The notes under the pieces were generated by a model, which had not been told where the DNA came from, made no database searches, and worked only from the letters and a program-made list of their open reading frames with translations. From assembly GCA_018694835.1 (NCBI GenBank), contig JABHOG010000100.1, positions 1 to 64,000 on the forward strand: DNA of 64,000 nucleotides. The letters run 5' to 3'. This DNA comes from Planctomycetota bacterium. GTDB lineage: Bacteria > Planctomycetota > UBA8108 > UBA1146. Positions 9,435 to 20,710 of this stretch are shown in pieces. The stretch's first letter is position 1. The number at the start of each line of letters is the position of its first letter. The position numbers and the translations under genes were made by a program.

Positions 9435-10280
9435 TCAGTCTTGAGATGAACGTTCCCCGATGATCCGAGACAATAGGCTCTGGATGTACTGGTGGCCCAG
9501 AGGCCGAAGTAATCGTACGGAATCTCCCCTGGCTTTGACCATCAACTCGTCGATCTTGGCGTAGGACTCGCCATCCACCACCACGCGAATCGGTCGCTTC
9601 TCCCCACCTTCTCCGAAGATTCGAATCGTCGTATCGAGCGGAAGAACCACCGGAAACTGCAGCGAATGAAACTGGACCGGGCGATGTGCATTGAGGGGAG
9701 TGACGACCAATCCTTCCACTCTCGGATGTACCACCGGACCGCCAGCCGCCAGTGAATATGCGGTAGAACCCGCTGCGGTTGCCATCACCAGGCCGTCTCC
9801 GGAGTAGGCGTTGAGGAACACTTCATCGATGTAAACTCCGAGGTGAACCGTCTGGCCAGAATCGCGTTCCAGAACGATGTCGTTGATTCCTGCAGCTTGG
9901 CCTTGGCTCCCATCCGTCGACTTCCAGGTCGCCTGTATCACGGGCAAGTGCTGCTCCACGAATCGACCACCGAGCAACGTGCTGACCAGATCGGCGGGCT
10001 CTTGCCTGGGATTCATCAGGAATCCGACTCGGCCGAAATTGACTCCGTAGCAAGGGATCGGAGGATGGCCCAGCTCTCTCAGCAGAGACATCAGCGAACC
10101 ATCTCCACCGACGACGATGATGAGGTCCTCATCTGCCTTCGGCGATTCGCCAGAGGCAGGAGACCAGAAGCGCGACCACAAACCCGACGAATCCAGCACT
10201 GCCGACACATCCGTGATGAATTGATCCATCTCGACAGATGTAGAATCGGCCACGATCAGAACTCGTTCTGGTTTGAGCAT
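9435..10280 (-). CDS. nadK: NAD(+) kinase
   Basis: VVGGDGSLMSLLRE; NFGRVGFLMN; GDGLVMATAAGSTAYSLAAGGPVVHP. Confidence 0.9.
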   Translation of the reverse strand: MLKPERVLIVADSTSVEMDQFITDVSAVLDSSGLWSRFWSPASGESPKADEDLIIVVGGDGSLMSLLRELGHPPIPCYGVNFGRVGFLMNPRQEPADLVSTLLGGRFVEQHLPVIQATWKSTDGSQGQAAGINDIVLERDSGQTVHLGVYIDEVFLNAYSGDGLVMATAAGSTAYSLAAGGPVVHPRVEGLVVTPLNAHRPVQFHSLQFPVVLPLDTTIRIFGEGGEKRPIRVVVDGESYAKIDELMVKARGDSVRLLRPLGHQYIQSLLSRIIGERSSQD

Positions 10281-10296
10281 CGAGCGCCCTCCTCGA

Positions 10297-11274
10297 CTAC
10301 CCCGCTGTGGAAGCTACCGCTTCCACCCCGCGCTCTCGCAGGGTTTTTTCAAAGTAAGGAATGGTGCTAGAGAGCCCTTCCTTCAGCGACAGCTTTGGAC
10401 TCCAGTTGAGCACCTTCTTGGCCAGACTGATATCTGGTTGCCTGACCTTTGGGTCGTCCTCAGGGAGATCCTTGAACTGAATATCGCTGGAAGATCCTGT
10501 CGCAAGGATGACTTCTCTGGCGAACCCGTTGATGGAGATCTCGTCCGGATTCCCGAGATTGACCGGTTCGGTGAAGTCGGACTCGAGGAGTCGATAGATC
10601 CCTTCGACCAGATCACTGACATGACAGAAAGATCTTGTCTGGGAGCCATCTCCGAACACCGTCAATGGTTGCCCGGTCAGTGCCTGACAGATGAAATTAG
10701 GAAGTGCTCGGCCGTCGTTGAGTCGCATCCTTGGGCCATAGGTATTGAAGATCCTGACGATCCTGGTGTCGACTCCGTGGCTTCGATGGTAGGCCAGCGT
10801 CATCGCCTCGGCAAATCTCTTGGCCTCATCGTAGACCCCTCTGATGCCAATCGGATTCACATTGCCCCAGTAAGATTCTGGCTGTGGGTGCACCAACGGA
10901 TCGCCATAGACCTCACTGGTACTGGCCAGCAAGAACTTTGCGCCACAGGCTTTGGCCAGTCCCAGCGCCTTGTGGGTCCCGAGGGATCCGACCTTGAGAG
11001 TCTGGATCGGAAACTCCTGGTAATCGATGGGACTTGCCGGTGAGGCGAAGTGAAGGATGGCATCGACCTTGCACGGAACATGGATGAACTCGGTCACGTC
11101 ATGTTTGATGAACTGGAATCGTGGATTCCCGAAGAGATGCTCGACGTTTCGAATATCTCCCGTGAGCAGATTATCCATCACCACGACTTTGCAATCTCTG
11201 CTGAGGAATAGATCGGCCAGGTGAGAGCCGATGAACCCTGCTCCGCCGGTGATGAGTATATTACTTCCGGACAT
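10297..11274 (-). CDS. SDR family NAD-dependent epimerase/decarboxylase, probable UDP-glucuronate decarboxylase
   Basis: [42 protein letters not shown]; adjacent to UDP-glucose dehydrogenase. Confidence 0.85.
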   Translation of the reverse strand: MSGSNILITGGAGFIGSHLADLFLSRDCKVVVMDNLLTGDIRNVEHLFGNPRFQFIKHDVTEFIHVPCKVDAILHFASPASPIDYQEFPIQTLKVGSLGTHKALGLAKACGAKFLLASTSEVYGDPLVHPQPESYWGNVNPIGIRGVYDEAKRFAEAMTLAYHRSHGVDTRIVRIFNTYGPRMRLNDGRALPNFICQALTGQPLTVFGDGSQTRSFCHVSDLVEGIYRLLESDFTEPVNLGNPDEISINGFAREVILATGSSSDIQFKDLPEDDPKVRQPDISLAKKVLNWSPKLSLKEGLSSTIPYFEKTLRERGVEAVASTAG

Positions 11275-12583
11275 CCGCGACTCTCCTTGATCCGATTCCG
11301 TGGTATTCAAGCCCATGCTTGCCAGTCATCTCTACATTCCAGATATTTCTACCATCATAGATCACCGGCTGCTCCAGAAGTTTCACCATCCGGACAAAAT
11401 CAGGGCGTCTGTATTCGTTCCATTCAGTCACCAGCAACAGCGCGCTGGCTCCAACAATCGCTTCATACAGATCAGAACGGTACTCGATCAGGTCTCCCAT
11501 CTCGGCCCTTGCTGTTTCAATCGCCTCGGGATCATGAGCCCGGACCACCGCTCCGCGACCGACCAGTGCTCTGGCAATCACCACTGATGGGGCCTCTCTC
11601 ATGTCATCCGTTCTCGGCTTGAAAGCCAGCCCCCACATACCAAATACATGCCCTGAGAGATCTTCACCGAAACGACTCACGATTTTTTCGACCAGACGGA
11701 GCTTCTGGCGATCGTTGACAGCATCGACCGCGTCGAGGATCTCCAGGGTCGATCCCTGCTCCCGGGCCAGCGCTGAAAGCGCACGGACATCCTTTGGAAA
11801 ACAGGAGCCTCCGTACCCGACACCAGGAAAGAGAAAGTGAGGACCGATCCTTTGATCTGAACCCATTCCCTGGCGCACTTTCGACACATCTGCTCCGACG
11901 CTCTCGCACAACCGAGCGATGTCATTCATGAACGAGATCTTGGTGGCGAGCATCGCATTGGAAGCATATTTGGTCATCTCCGCAGATGAGGGATCCATCA
12001 CCAGTAATGGTTTTCCGGTTCTGACGAAGGGTGAGTACAGATCTCTCATCAGGTCTGCCGCTCCATCGTCATCGGTTCCGATGACCACCCGATCTGGTTT
12101 CATGAAGTCATCGATGGCGGCGCCTTCCTTGAGAAACTCAGGATTGGACACCACCTCGATCGGATGAGAACTAACCTCGCGAATCAGATCCCTGACCACC
12201 ACTGCGGTTCCCACCGGGACCGTCGATTTGTTGACCACTACCAGTGGCCCTACCATGGCTCTTCCAATCTCGGTCGCCACCGTCCGGACCGCCGACAGAT
12301 CGCAGGATCCGTCCTCCCCCTGGGGAGTACCGACTGCGATGAAGACCACTTCTGCTTCGATGATGGAACTCTTGAGATCTGTGGTGAAGGTCAACCTTCC
12401 GGCCTTGGCGTTGCGCGCCACCAGTTCTTCGAGCCCCGGCTCGTAGATTGGAATGTGGCCTTCCTTGAGGCTCTCAATTTTGGCTGCATCTCGATCGACG
12501 CAGGTCACATCGTTGCCGCTTTCTGAAAAGCAGGTCCCTGTAACCAGCCCAACGTAGCCGGTTCCGACTATCGTGATTCTCAT
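11261..12583 (-). CDS. ugd: UDP-glucose 6-dehydrogenase
   Basis: [49 protein letters not shown]. Confidence 0.92.
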   Translation of the reverse strand: MRITIVGTGYVGLVTGTCFSESGNDVTCVDRDAAKIESLKEGHIPIYEPGLEELVARNAKAGRLTFTTDLKSSIIEAEVVFIAVGTPQGEDGSCDLSAVRTVATEIGRAMVGPLVVVNKSTVPVGTAVVVRDLIREVSSHPIEVVSNPEFLKEGAAIDDFMKPDRVVIGTDDDGAADLMRDLYSPFVRTGKPLLVMDPSSAEMTKYASNAMLATKISFMNDIARLCESVGADVSKVRQGMGSDQRIGPHFLFPGVGYGGSCFPKDVRALSALAREQGSTLEILDAVDAVNDRQKLRLVEKIVSRFGEDLSGHVFGMWGLAFKPRTDDMREAPSVVIARALVGRGAVVRAHDPEAIETARAEMGDLIEYRSDLYEAIVGASALLLVTEWNEYRRPDFVRMVKLLEQPVIYDGRNIWNVEMTGKHGLEYHGIGSRRVADVRK

Positions 12584-12747
12584 GCTTGAGGTCTCTCTAG
12601 CCCATACAAGGCGATACAGCCGATCCACCAGATCACGGGAAAGCGTCCACCAGGATCATATCAGAGCAAGTTCTCAGCGGCATCAAAGGTCAAGAATTCC
12701 TCCAGGTACGATGTCGCTCGATGATCCAGATGCGTACAATGAGACCC

Positions 12748-14226
12748 ATGCATAGTGATGATTTCCTCTCGGGCCTTAACCAACCCCCTCCTCCCCCTCC
12801 TCCCCCTGATCCCAAGAGCGATCCAGATGAGCCGTCCCCCAAGGCCTGTTTCAGCGATTTACCGCTGCCAGGCCCGGTCCTGGACCAGTTGACCGCTCTC
12901 GGATTCCTTCACCCCACTCCGATCCAGGAGTTGACCATCCCGGTAGCCATGGAGGGAATCGACCTGATCGGCAAGGCGGAGACTGGAACCGGCAAGACGT
13001 TGGCCTTCACCAGCCCCATCATCGGGCAACTCGATTCGGAGCGTGTTGCGGTCCAGGCGATCGTACTGTGTCCGACTCGTGAGTTGGCTCAGCAGGTGGA
13101 GGAAGTGGCAGTAGCACTGGGTAAGCCCCTCGGGATACGAGTGGCTCTGGTGGTCGGCGGTGTTCATCAATCACAACAATTGCTGCAACTGCGTCGGGGA
13201 GCCCAGATGGTCGTGGGAACCCCTGGTCGAGTTCTGGACTTTCTTCGAAGCGGTAAAATCCGACTCGGCTGGGTCGAACATGTGGTCCTCGATGAAGCGG
13301 ACCGGATGCTGGACATGGGATTCATCGATGATGTCTCAGAAATTCTCCAGCACACTCCTCCCGAAAGACAGACCTATCTCTTCTCTGCGACCCTTCCGCC
13401 GAAGATCAAGACCCTGACCAAGAAGTTCATGAGGGATCCGCAGGTCATCTCCACCATCCGGGAGATCGCCACCGTGCCCGATATCGACCAGCAATTCATT
13501 CGCTGCGATGACTGGGCCAAAAAATACTGGGTCCACCAGCTTCTCGATCAAAACCCCGACGAGACTTGCATCATCTTTTGCAACACCCGTAGAGCAGTCA
13601 TCGATCTCGATCGAGATCTTTGGGGGCGCGGATATCCGGCCGGATCATTACACGGAGATCATAACCAGGAGCGTCGGTTCAAGGTGCTGGAAGGCTTCAA
13701 GAACAAGCAGATCAAGACGCTGGTCGCTACCGATGTCGCGGCCCGGGGACTCGATGTGGAAGCAGTGGCACGGGTAGTGAACTTCGACATCCCGGACGAG
13801 GTCGAGACCTATGTTCACAGGATCGGCAGAACCGGCAGGGCCGGCGCAGCCGGGGAAGCGATCAGCCTGATCGACTCTCGAGATCGTCTCTCCTGGGATC
13901 GGATCCGAACAGAAACCGGGTTCCCCATCGGGGAGTCGACCTGGACGCCCCCGAAAGGGGCTCGCCCCGATCCCGCGCAGCGCTCCTACCGCCGTTCCCC
14001 GGCCAAGCCCGGGGGAAGTGGACCCTACCGCGGTGGTGGTGGCGGTCGCAGTGGTGGTGGCGGCGGCAGTCGCAGTGGTGGTGGCAGTCGCAGTGGTGGT
14101 GGCAGTCGCAGTGGTGGTGGCGGTCGCAGTGGTGGTGGTGGCGGCGGTCGCAGTGGCGGCGGCAGTCGCAGTGGTGGTGGCGGAGGAAACTCTCCTCGCC
14201 AGGGCGGCAGACGCCCCTCTCGCTGA
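12748..14226 (+). CDS. DEAD-box RNA helicase with Gly/Ser/Arg-rich C-terminal tail
   Basis: AETGTGKTLAF; PTRELAQQ; DEADRMLDMGF; SATLPP; HRIGRTGRAG; C-terminal GGGGRSGGG repeats. Confidence 0.93.
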   Translation: MHSDDFLSGLNQPPPPPPPPDPKSDPDEPSPKACFSDLPLPGPVLDQLTALGFLHPTPIQELTIPVAMEGIDLIGKAETGTGKTLAFTSPIIGQLDSERVAVQAIVLCPTRELAQQVEEVAVALGKPLGIRVALVVGGVHQSQQLLQLRRGAQMVVGTPGRVLDFLRSGKIRLGWVEHVVLDEADRMLDMGFIDDVSEILQHTPPERQTYLFSATLPPKIKTLTKKFMRDPQVISTIREIATVPDIDQQFIRCDDWAKKYWVHQLLDQNPDETCIIFCNTRRAVIDLDRDLWGRGYPAGSLHGDHNQERRFKVLEGFKNKQIKTLVATDVAARGLDVEAVARVVNFDIPDEVETYVHRIGRTGRAGAAGEAISLIDSRDRLSWDRIRTETGFPIGESTWTPPKGARPDPAQRSYRRSPAKPGGSGPYRGGGGGRSGGGGGSRSGGGSRSGGGSRSGGGGRSGGGGGGRSGGGSRSGGGGGNSPRQGGRRPSR

Positions 14227-14318
14227 GTCCTCGTGCTACTGAGTCCTCGTGCTACTGAGTCCTCGTTCTACTGAGTCCTCGTGCTACTGAGTCCTCGTTC
14301 TACTGAGTCCTCGTTCTC
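14223..14318. repeat. 16-bp tandem repeat, six copies
   Basis: ctgagtcctcg(t)(g/t)cta repeated six times with no gaps between the helicase stop codon and the groEL 3' region. Confidence 0.95.
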
Positions 14319-14404
14319 GCCAAATCTTCATCCAGAGAACTCGATTCGATCACGCTCGTTGCTCTTCCTCGAACGATCCGCGCTTCTCAACAACTCAGGA
14401 TGAG

Positions 14405-14439
14405 AAAAGGCCCCGATCCGCGCTGAGCGAAACGGGGCC
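14405..14439 (-). terminator. intrinsic terminator of groEL
   Basis: Minus strand GGCCCCG - 17 nt - CGGGGCC followed by TTTT. Confidence 0.75.
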
Positions 14440-14466
14440 CCATCTACATTCGAACGATTCGCTGGG

Positions 14467-16146
<1,680 letters not shown>

Positions 16147-16217
16147 CGTGTCGCTTCCTCTCATTATCGTCATCCCTCTGGGTTCTCCCGGCGGATGACT
16201 GGGTTGATCTCAGTGAA

Positions 16218-16514
16218 CTAGTCGACGATCGCGAGGACATCATCCTCACTCATGATCAGGTACTCTTCGCCTTCCACTTTGATCTGGGTTCCGGCGTAGG
16301 AGCTGAAGATCACACGATCGTTCTTACTCACCTGGAAATTGGCACGCTTGCCATCCTTGAGGAGTTTGCCGTCTCCGAGCGCCATCACGCGCCCCTCACT
16401 CGGCTTTTCCTTCGCATTGTCTGGCAGGAAAATCCCACCCTTGGTCTTGTCCTCCGCTTCGAGTCGCTTGACGACGATTTTGTCGTTCAGCGGACGAAGA
16501 TTCAGATTCGCCAT
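16218..16514 (-). CDS. groES: co-chaperonin GroES
   Basis: LRPLNDKIVVKRLEAEDKTKGGIFLPDNAKEKPSEGRVMALG; start ATG at 16514. Confidence 0.95.
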   Translation of the reverse strand: MANLNLRPLNDKIVVKRLEAEDKTKGGIFLPDNAKEKPSEGRVMALGDGKLLKDGKRANFQVSKNDRVIFSSYAGTQIKVEGEEYLIMSEDDVLAIVD

Positions 16515-16603
16515 CAGAGTCGCCTCTCTTTCCCGTGCCCATGCGGGCATTCTCATGAAGACCTCGACAGATTCCTCCTCGGAATCCAACCCAAGATCTG
16601 TTG

Positions 16604-17059
16604 TCAGTTCTTCAGCAAGGTTTGAACCAGGTCCCGGACACTACTCCGGAATAGATCTGGCTCGACCGGTTTCGGCAACAACGCGAAACCACCTGCTTCT
16701 TCTACATCTTTACTCAATGCTTCACTCGCTTCGCCGCTGACGAACAGCGCCGGCAACTGCCAGCGGAATTCGGTCCGGATCCTTCTCAGCAACTCGACTC
16801 CGGTCAGGTCTGGCATGTGCACATCCAGTACCAGGAAATCGAAGGGGTTGGTCTCGACCCCGTTGGTGGAATCGGAAAACTGAACCCGACAGAGCAACTC
16901 CAGCGCCTCGACGCCGCCCCCTGCATTTTCGGTTTCAAACCCCGCACCATCGAGCAAGGCAGTCAAACTGCCACGGACCCCTGCGTCGTCATCTGCGAGC
17001 AGCACTCGATAGCGCCCCCGACGGGAATCGGCTCCCGGTGTGATGATCTCCGCCAGCAT
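16604..17059 (-). CDS. response regulator receiver-domain protein
   Basis: RVLLADDDAGVRGSLTALLDGAG...DFLVLDVHMPDLTGVELLRRIR...LLPKPVEPD. Confidence 0.85.
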   Translation of the reverse strand: MLAEIITPGADSRRGRYRVLLADDDAGVRGSLTALLDGAGFETENAGGGVEALELLCRVQFSDSTNGVETNPFDFLVLDVHMPDLTGVELLRRIRTEFRWQLPALFVSGEASEALSKDVEEAGGFALLPKPVEPDLFRSSVRDLVQTLLKN

Positions 17060-17260
17060 CGTGATCCCTTCTCGGATCCCATTTCGGATTGCGGACTTTT
17101 CCGCTCATCTTCCTTTTTCGCAACGATCGTGCCGCGCAGCGGCAAGTTCGTGGACTGATTCCAAGTCACTGCCTGGGTTCTAGTTATGATTTCTCTACTG
17201 GACGGCTGTACGGCCCAGCGGCAACTTCGCCTGCCAGAATGGCATAGGCCCAGAGGAGCG

Positions 17261-17286
17261 GTGGCAGACTCCTGCCACGGTGGCAG
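17261..17286. promoter_or_regulatory. candidate operator or 5'-leader element upstream of mgtE
   Basis: GTGGCAG-ACTC-CTGCCAC-G-GTGGCAG: three alternating 7-bp half-sites in the divergent intergenic region. Confidence 0.4.
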
Positions 17287-17399
17287 ATGATACAGACGGT
17301 GGATCTGTTGAATTGTCAGGGACGGATGGCGACGATTCATCGGGGACAGCGGCGACCAGCCGTTGCCACGAGGTCATCGAAGAGGAACGGGGTCTGTAG

Positions 17400-18800
17400 A
17401 TGTCTCACCCAGCAGAAGACCCGGCCAATCTCGGAGATGCGATCCGAGCCGCTCTCGATTCCGCCGATGCCGATCAGCGATTGAAAGCGACGCTCAAGGA
17501 CATCCGCCCCGAAGATATCGCTCACATTCTCGACGATCTCGATCCCGATCAAAAACTGAAGGTGTTCGACACCATCGAGACCGAAACCCAGGCAGAGGTG
17601 ATCGACGAGACGGACCCCACCTCTCGAGAACAGGTCATCGACAATCTCGACCTCTCCGATCTCAAGTCGATCCTCGAAGAGATGCCACCGGACGAGGCCA
17701 CCGACCTCCTCAATCAACTTCCCCAGACCCGGCGCCGCCAGGTGTTATCAGGGATGGATCCTGCAACCACCGTTGAGTTGCTCCGGCTGATGCAACACCC
17801 CGACGATTCTGCCGGCGGGATCATGACCCTCGACTACCTAGCGGTGAATCCTCAACTCACTTCCGAAGACGCCATCTCCCTGATCCAGCAACACATCGAG
17901 ACCGAGGTGGTCAATTACGTTTACGCCATCGACGAGCAGCGGCACCTGATCGGAGTCATCTCGATCCGAGACCTGCTCGGTTCAGATCCGAAAACCCAGG
18001 TCGCGGAATTGATGGAGACTGAAGTGATCTCCATCGCCGTGGACGAGGATCAGGAAGCGGTGGCGCATCTGGCTCGACGCTACAATCTCCAGGCGATTCC
18101 GGTGGTCGATCATCACGATCACCTGCTGGGGGTGGCGACCTTCGACGACATCGTGGAAATCCTCAGCGATGAAGCCGATGAGGACATCTACCGCCTGGCG
18201 GGGGCTCCAGAGGTGCACCCTGCCCAGCAGAAGGTCCTGCGCAGGGCATTGCTCAGAATCCCCTGGCTGTTCCTGCCGGTGATCAGCGGATTCATCCTGG
18301 CTTGGATGCACCCGGATGACCGAAGTCTGGCAGAGATTCTCGCCTCCGGGTCGGATCAGAGACTGATACTGGCCGCCTTCATTCCGCTGGTGATGGGTAT
18401 TGCCGGCGGGGTCGGTACCCAGTCTGCGACGATGGTGGTTCGTGGAATGGCGGTCGGCGACATCGAGATGGGACGAACCACTCTGAGATTTTTCCGCCAG
18501 GAGGTAGTAGTCGGAATCTTCATCGCATTCGCGATTGGAGGTGTGGTCGGCCTGGTCCTGGCCCTCGCCGCCGGAACAGAAAGTTCCGCCGATTGGTTCC
18601 ACTTTCCCCTCGCCGTAGCGGTTGGAATCGGAGCCGGTATCGTCCTCGCCAGCGCCTGTGGCACTGCCTTACCCATCTTCTGCGAAAAAATCGGCCTCGA
18701 CCCGGCTCTGGTTGCAGGCCCGTTCATCACCAGTTTTAACGATGTAACCGCTGCGATCACCTTCATCGCCGTGGCGGAGATGATCTTGCGAACCTTGTGA
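17400..18800 (+). CDS. mgtE: magnesium transporter MgtE
   Basis: MgtE_N region, paired CBS domains, C-terminal TM domain with PLVMGIAGGVGTQSATMVVRGMAVG. Confidence 0.93.
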   Translation: MSHPAEDPANLGDAIRAALDSADADQRLKATLKDIRPEDIAHILDDLDPDQKLKVFDTIETETQAEVIDETDPTSREQVIDNLDLSDLKSILEEMPPDEATDLLNQLPQTRRRQVLSGMDPATTVELLRLMQHPDDSAGGIMTLDYLAVNPQLTSEDAISLIQQHIETEVVNYVYAIDEQRHLIGVISIRDLLGSDPKTQVAELMETEVISIAVDEDQEAVAHLARRYNLQAIPVVDHHDHLLGVATFDDIVEILSDEADEDIYRLAGAPEVHPAQQKVLRRALLRIPWLFLPVISGFILAWMHPDDRSLAEILASGSDQRLILAAFIPLVMGIAGGVGTQSATMVVRGMAVGDIEMGRTTLRFFRQEVVVGIFIAFAIGGVVGLVLALAAGTESSADWFHFPLAVAVGIGAGIVLASACGTALPIFCEKIGLDPALVAGPFITSFNDVTAAITFIAVAEMILRTL

Positions 18801-18818
18801 GGGGAGTATGGGAATCGG

Positions 18819-20465
18819 CTACTTGTACTCGGACTCGTCGATGCCGTAGCGATCCAGCTTGTTGTAGAGGGTCTGGCGCGGAATCTTCAACTGCTTCGTG
18901 ACCCTCGACTTGTTGCCACGATTTCTCCGCAGCGCCGTCAGAATCACCAGTCGTTCCACCTCTGCAATGATGTCATTGAATCCCTCGGTAGCAGGGATTC
19001 TCAGGACCAGTTCTTCGACCGTCGACTGGACATTCTCACCATGAAGTCTCTCCCCCGAGGGTTTCTCGAGGTATCCCTCGACCAACTTCCTGGGAATGAT
19101 CCTCTGCTCGCTGGCGAGAACCGACTGGCTCACGACATTTCGCAGTTGTTGGAGATTTCCAGGCCACGGATAGGCGATCAGTTCCGCCAACGCGCTTCGC
19201 GAGAACTTTCGCGTCAGATTGCTGCCTTGCTCCAGGGCATCGAAGAAGAAATGCTCGATCAGGTGGGGCAAATCGACGATCCGATCCCTCAATGGAGGCA
19301 CCTCGAGAGTAAATCCGGCCAGGCGGTAGTAGAGGTCTTCACGGAATTTCCCTGACCGGACCATCTCCGGCAGATCCTGGCAGGTCGAGGCCACTATTCT
19401 CACATCGACGGGGATCAGTTCCGAGCCGCCGACCGGGCGAAGCATTCCCTCTTGAAGCACCCGCAGTAGTTTTTGCTGGAACTCAAGGGGGAGATCCCCG
19501 ACCTCTTCGAGAAAGACGACGCCACCGCTGGCTCGTTCGAAGACACCACTCTGATCATCATCGGCTCCACTGAAGGCACCTTTACGCCAACCGAACAGTT
19601 CGCCCTCGACCAGGCTCGGGGTCAGCCCCCCACAGGAGACCACCTCGAATCGATGCTGTTGCCGACGGGTTCCCTCATGAAGGGTCCTGGCGAGCAGGCT
19701 CTTGCCGGTTCCAGTCTCCCCGGAGATCAACACACTCAGGTCCGACTCGCGCAATCTCTCCAGATGAGAGAGAACATCACACATCACAGGATCGTAGCTG
19801 GACACGGCACCGAGGCTCTTGAGAGTCCGGGTCGCTTCGGGAAGGTCAACTGGTTTTTGCTGGTCGGGAAGCGACAGTTCGATGTCATGATCTGCCAGAG
19901 TTTCCTCGGCTCGTTCGATCTGGTTCTCCAACTGCTCGATTCTTTGTGCCTGCTGACTGATCAGCAGCGAATCGATGATTTCTCCTTCAACCAGATTCAC
20001 CATCGTTGCCAGCAAATCTGCGGATTCTTGATCGAAGCCACTGCTCGGGTGAGCCTCTACCAAGAACAGTATCCCCGACTGACCTGCGGTAGAGAAGAAG
20101 AAGGAGAGGATGGGGCCATGCTGTGCCGGATCATCTCCCGCCGTGTACTGCGGCCCCTCCAGTTCTGCGAGTCGCTGGACCAGTTGAGGATTGATCGCTT
20201 CGGGAGGACGCTGCCCCCCCACTGTTTTGCTGGCGATCTCCTGGCAGTCCTGCTCTCCATCCGATTCTTCGGAAAGGATCTGGTAGGCGATGGCACAGCG
20301 AGAATCGAACTGTTCCAGAATTACACCCAGTAACGACGCGGTGAGAAACTCACTTCGTCGAGACAACTGCACTTCGTCGAGGCCCTGCAGGCCTTCCCGA
20401 AGTTCGAGTTCGAGTTCGAGAGCGTGATCTGACAACGGACAATCCTTCTGGCTACTGCCCTTCAC
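18819..20465 (-). CDS. sigma-54-type AAA+ regulator with Fis HTH
   Basis: Walker A GETGTGKS; GAFSGA; GGVVFLEEVGDLP; HTH GNKSRVTKQLKIPRQTLYNKLDRYGI. Confidence 0.87.
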   Translation of the reverse strand: MKGSSQKDCPLSDHALELELELREGLQGLDEVQLSRRSEFLTASLLGVILEQFDSRCAIAYQILSEESDGEQDCQEIASKTVGGQRPPEAINPQLVQRLAELEGPQYTAGDDPAQHGPILSFFFSTAGQSGILFLVEAHPSSGFDQESADLLATMVNLVEGEIIDSLLISQQAQRIEQLENQIERAEETLADHDIELSLPDQQKPVDLPEATRTLKSLGAVSSYDPVMCDVLSHLERLRESDLSVLISGETGTGKSLLARTLHEGTRRQQHRFEVVSCGGLTPSLVEGELFGWRKGAFSGADDDQSGVFERASGGVVFLEEVGDLPLEFQQKLLRVLQEGMLRPVGGSELIPVDVRIVASTCQDLPEMVRSGKFREDLYYRLAGFTLEVPPLRDRIVDLPHLIEHFFFDALEQGSNLTRKFSRSALAELIAYPWPGNLQQLRNVVSQSVLASEQRIIPRKLVEGYLEKPSGERLHGENVQSTVEELVLRIPATEGFNDIIAEVERLVILTALRRNRGNKSRVTKQLKIPRQTLYNKLDRYGIDESEYK

Positions 20466-20710
20466 GGGCTCCTGGTCTCACCTGCACGAGATCCCGATTT
20501 CAGGGTATCCTTCTGCAATGCTCTTGTTCGATCGGTCCGAGTCGGAGTCACCGTGATGACTTCGAGCCAATTCCTGGTAACAAGAGGCTCCACAGGCAAT
20601 ATCGGCAGCGGTAGCGTGCCGGCTGAAGTGTTTTCTTGAAGAATCGCCTCTGGCGGAAGAGTAGGAGACTCTTGGTCCATGTGCAATGGACCCGGAAAAT
20701 AGCCTGACCC

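Noticed and set aside
14032-14190. GGT/GGC/CGC/AGT repeats in the helicase gene as a possible regulatory repeat
   Set aside because: In frame and explained as the Gly/Ser/Arg-rich tail typical of some DEAD-box helicases.
16515-16603. CIRCE-type heat-shock operator upstream of groES
   Set aside because: No TTAGCACTC-N9-GAGTGCTAA-like repeat found; only a short 5-bp hairpin is present.
19473-20333. 286-aa plus-strand ORF opposite the sigma-54-type regulator
   Set aside because: Shadow ORF with no recognisable motif; the minus-strand AAA+ gene explains the region.
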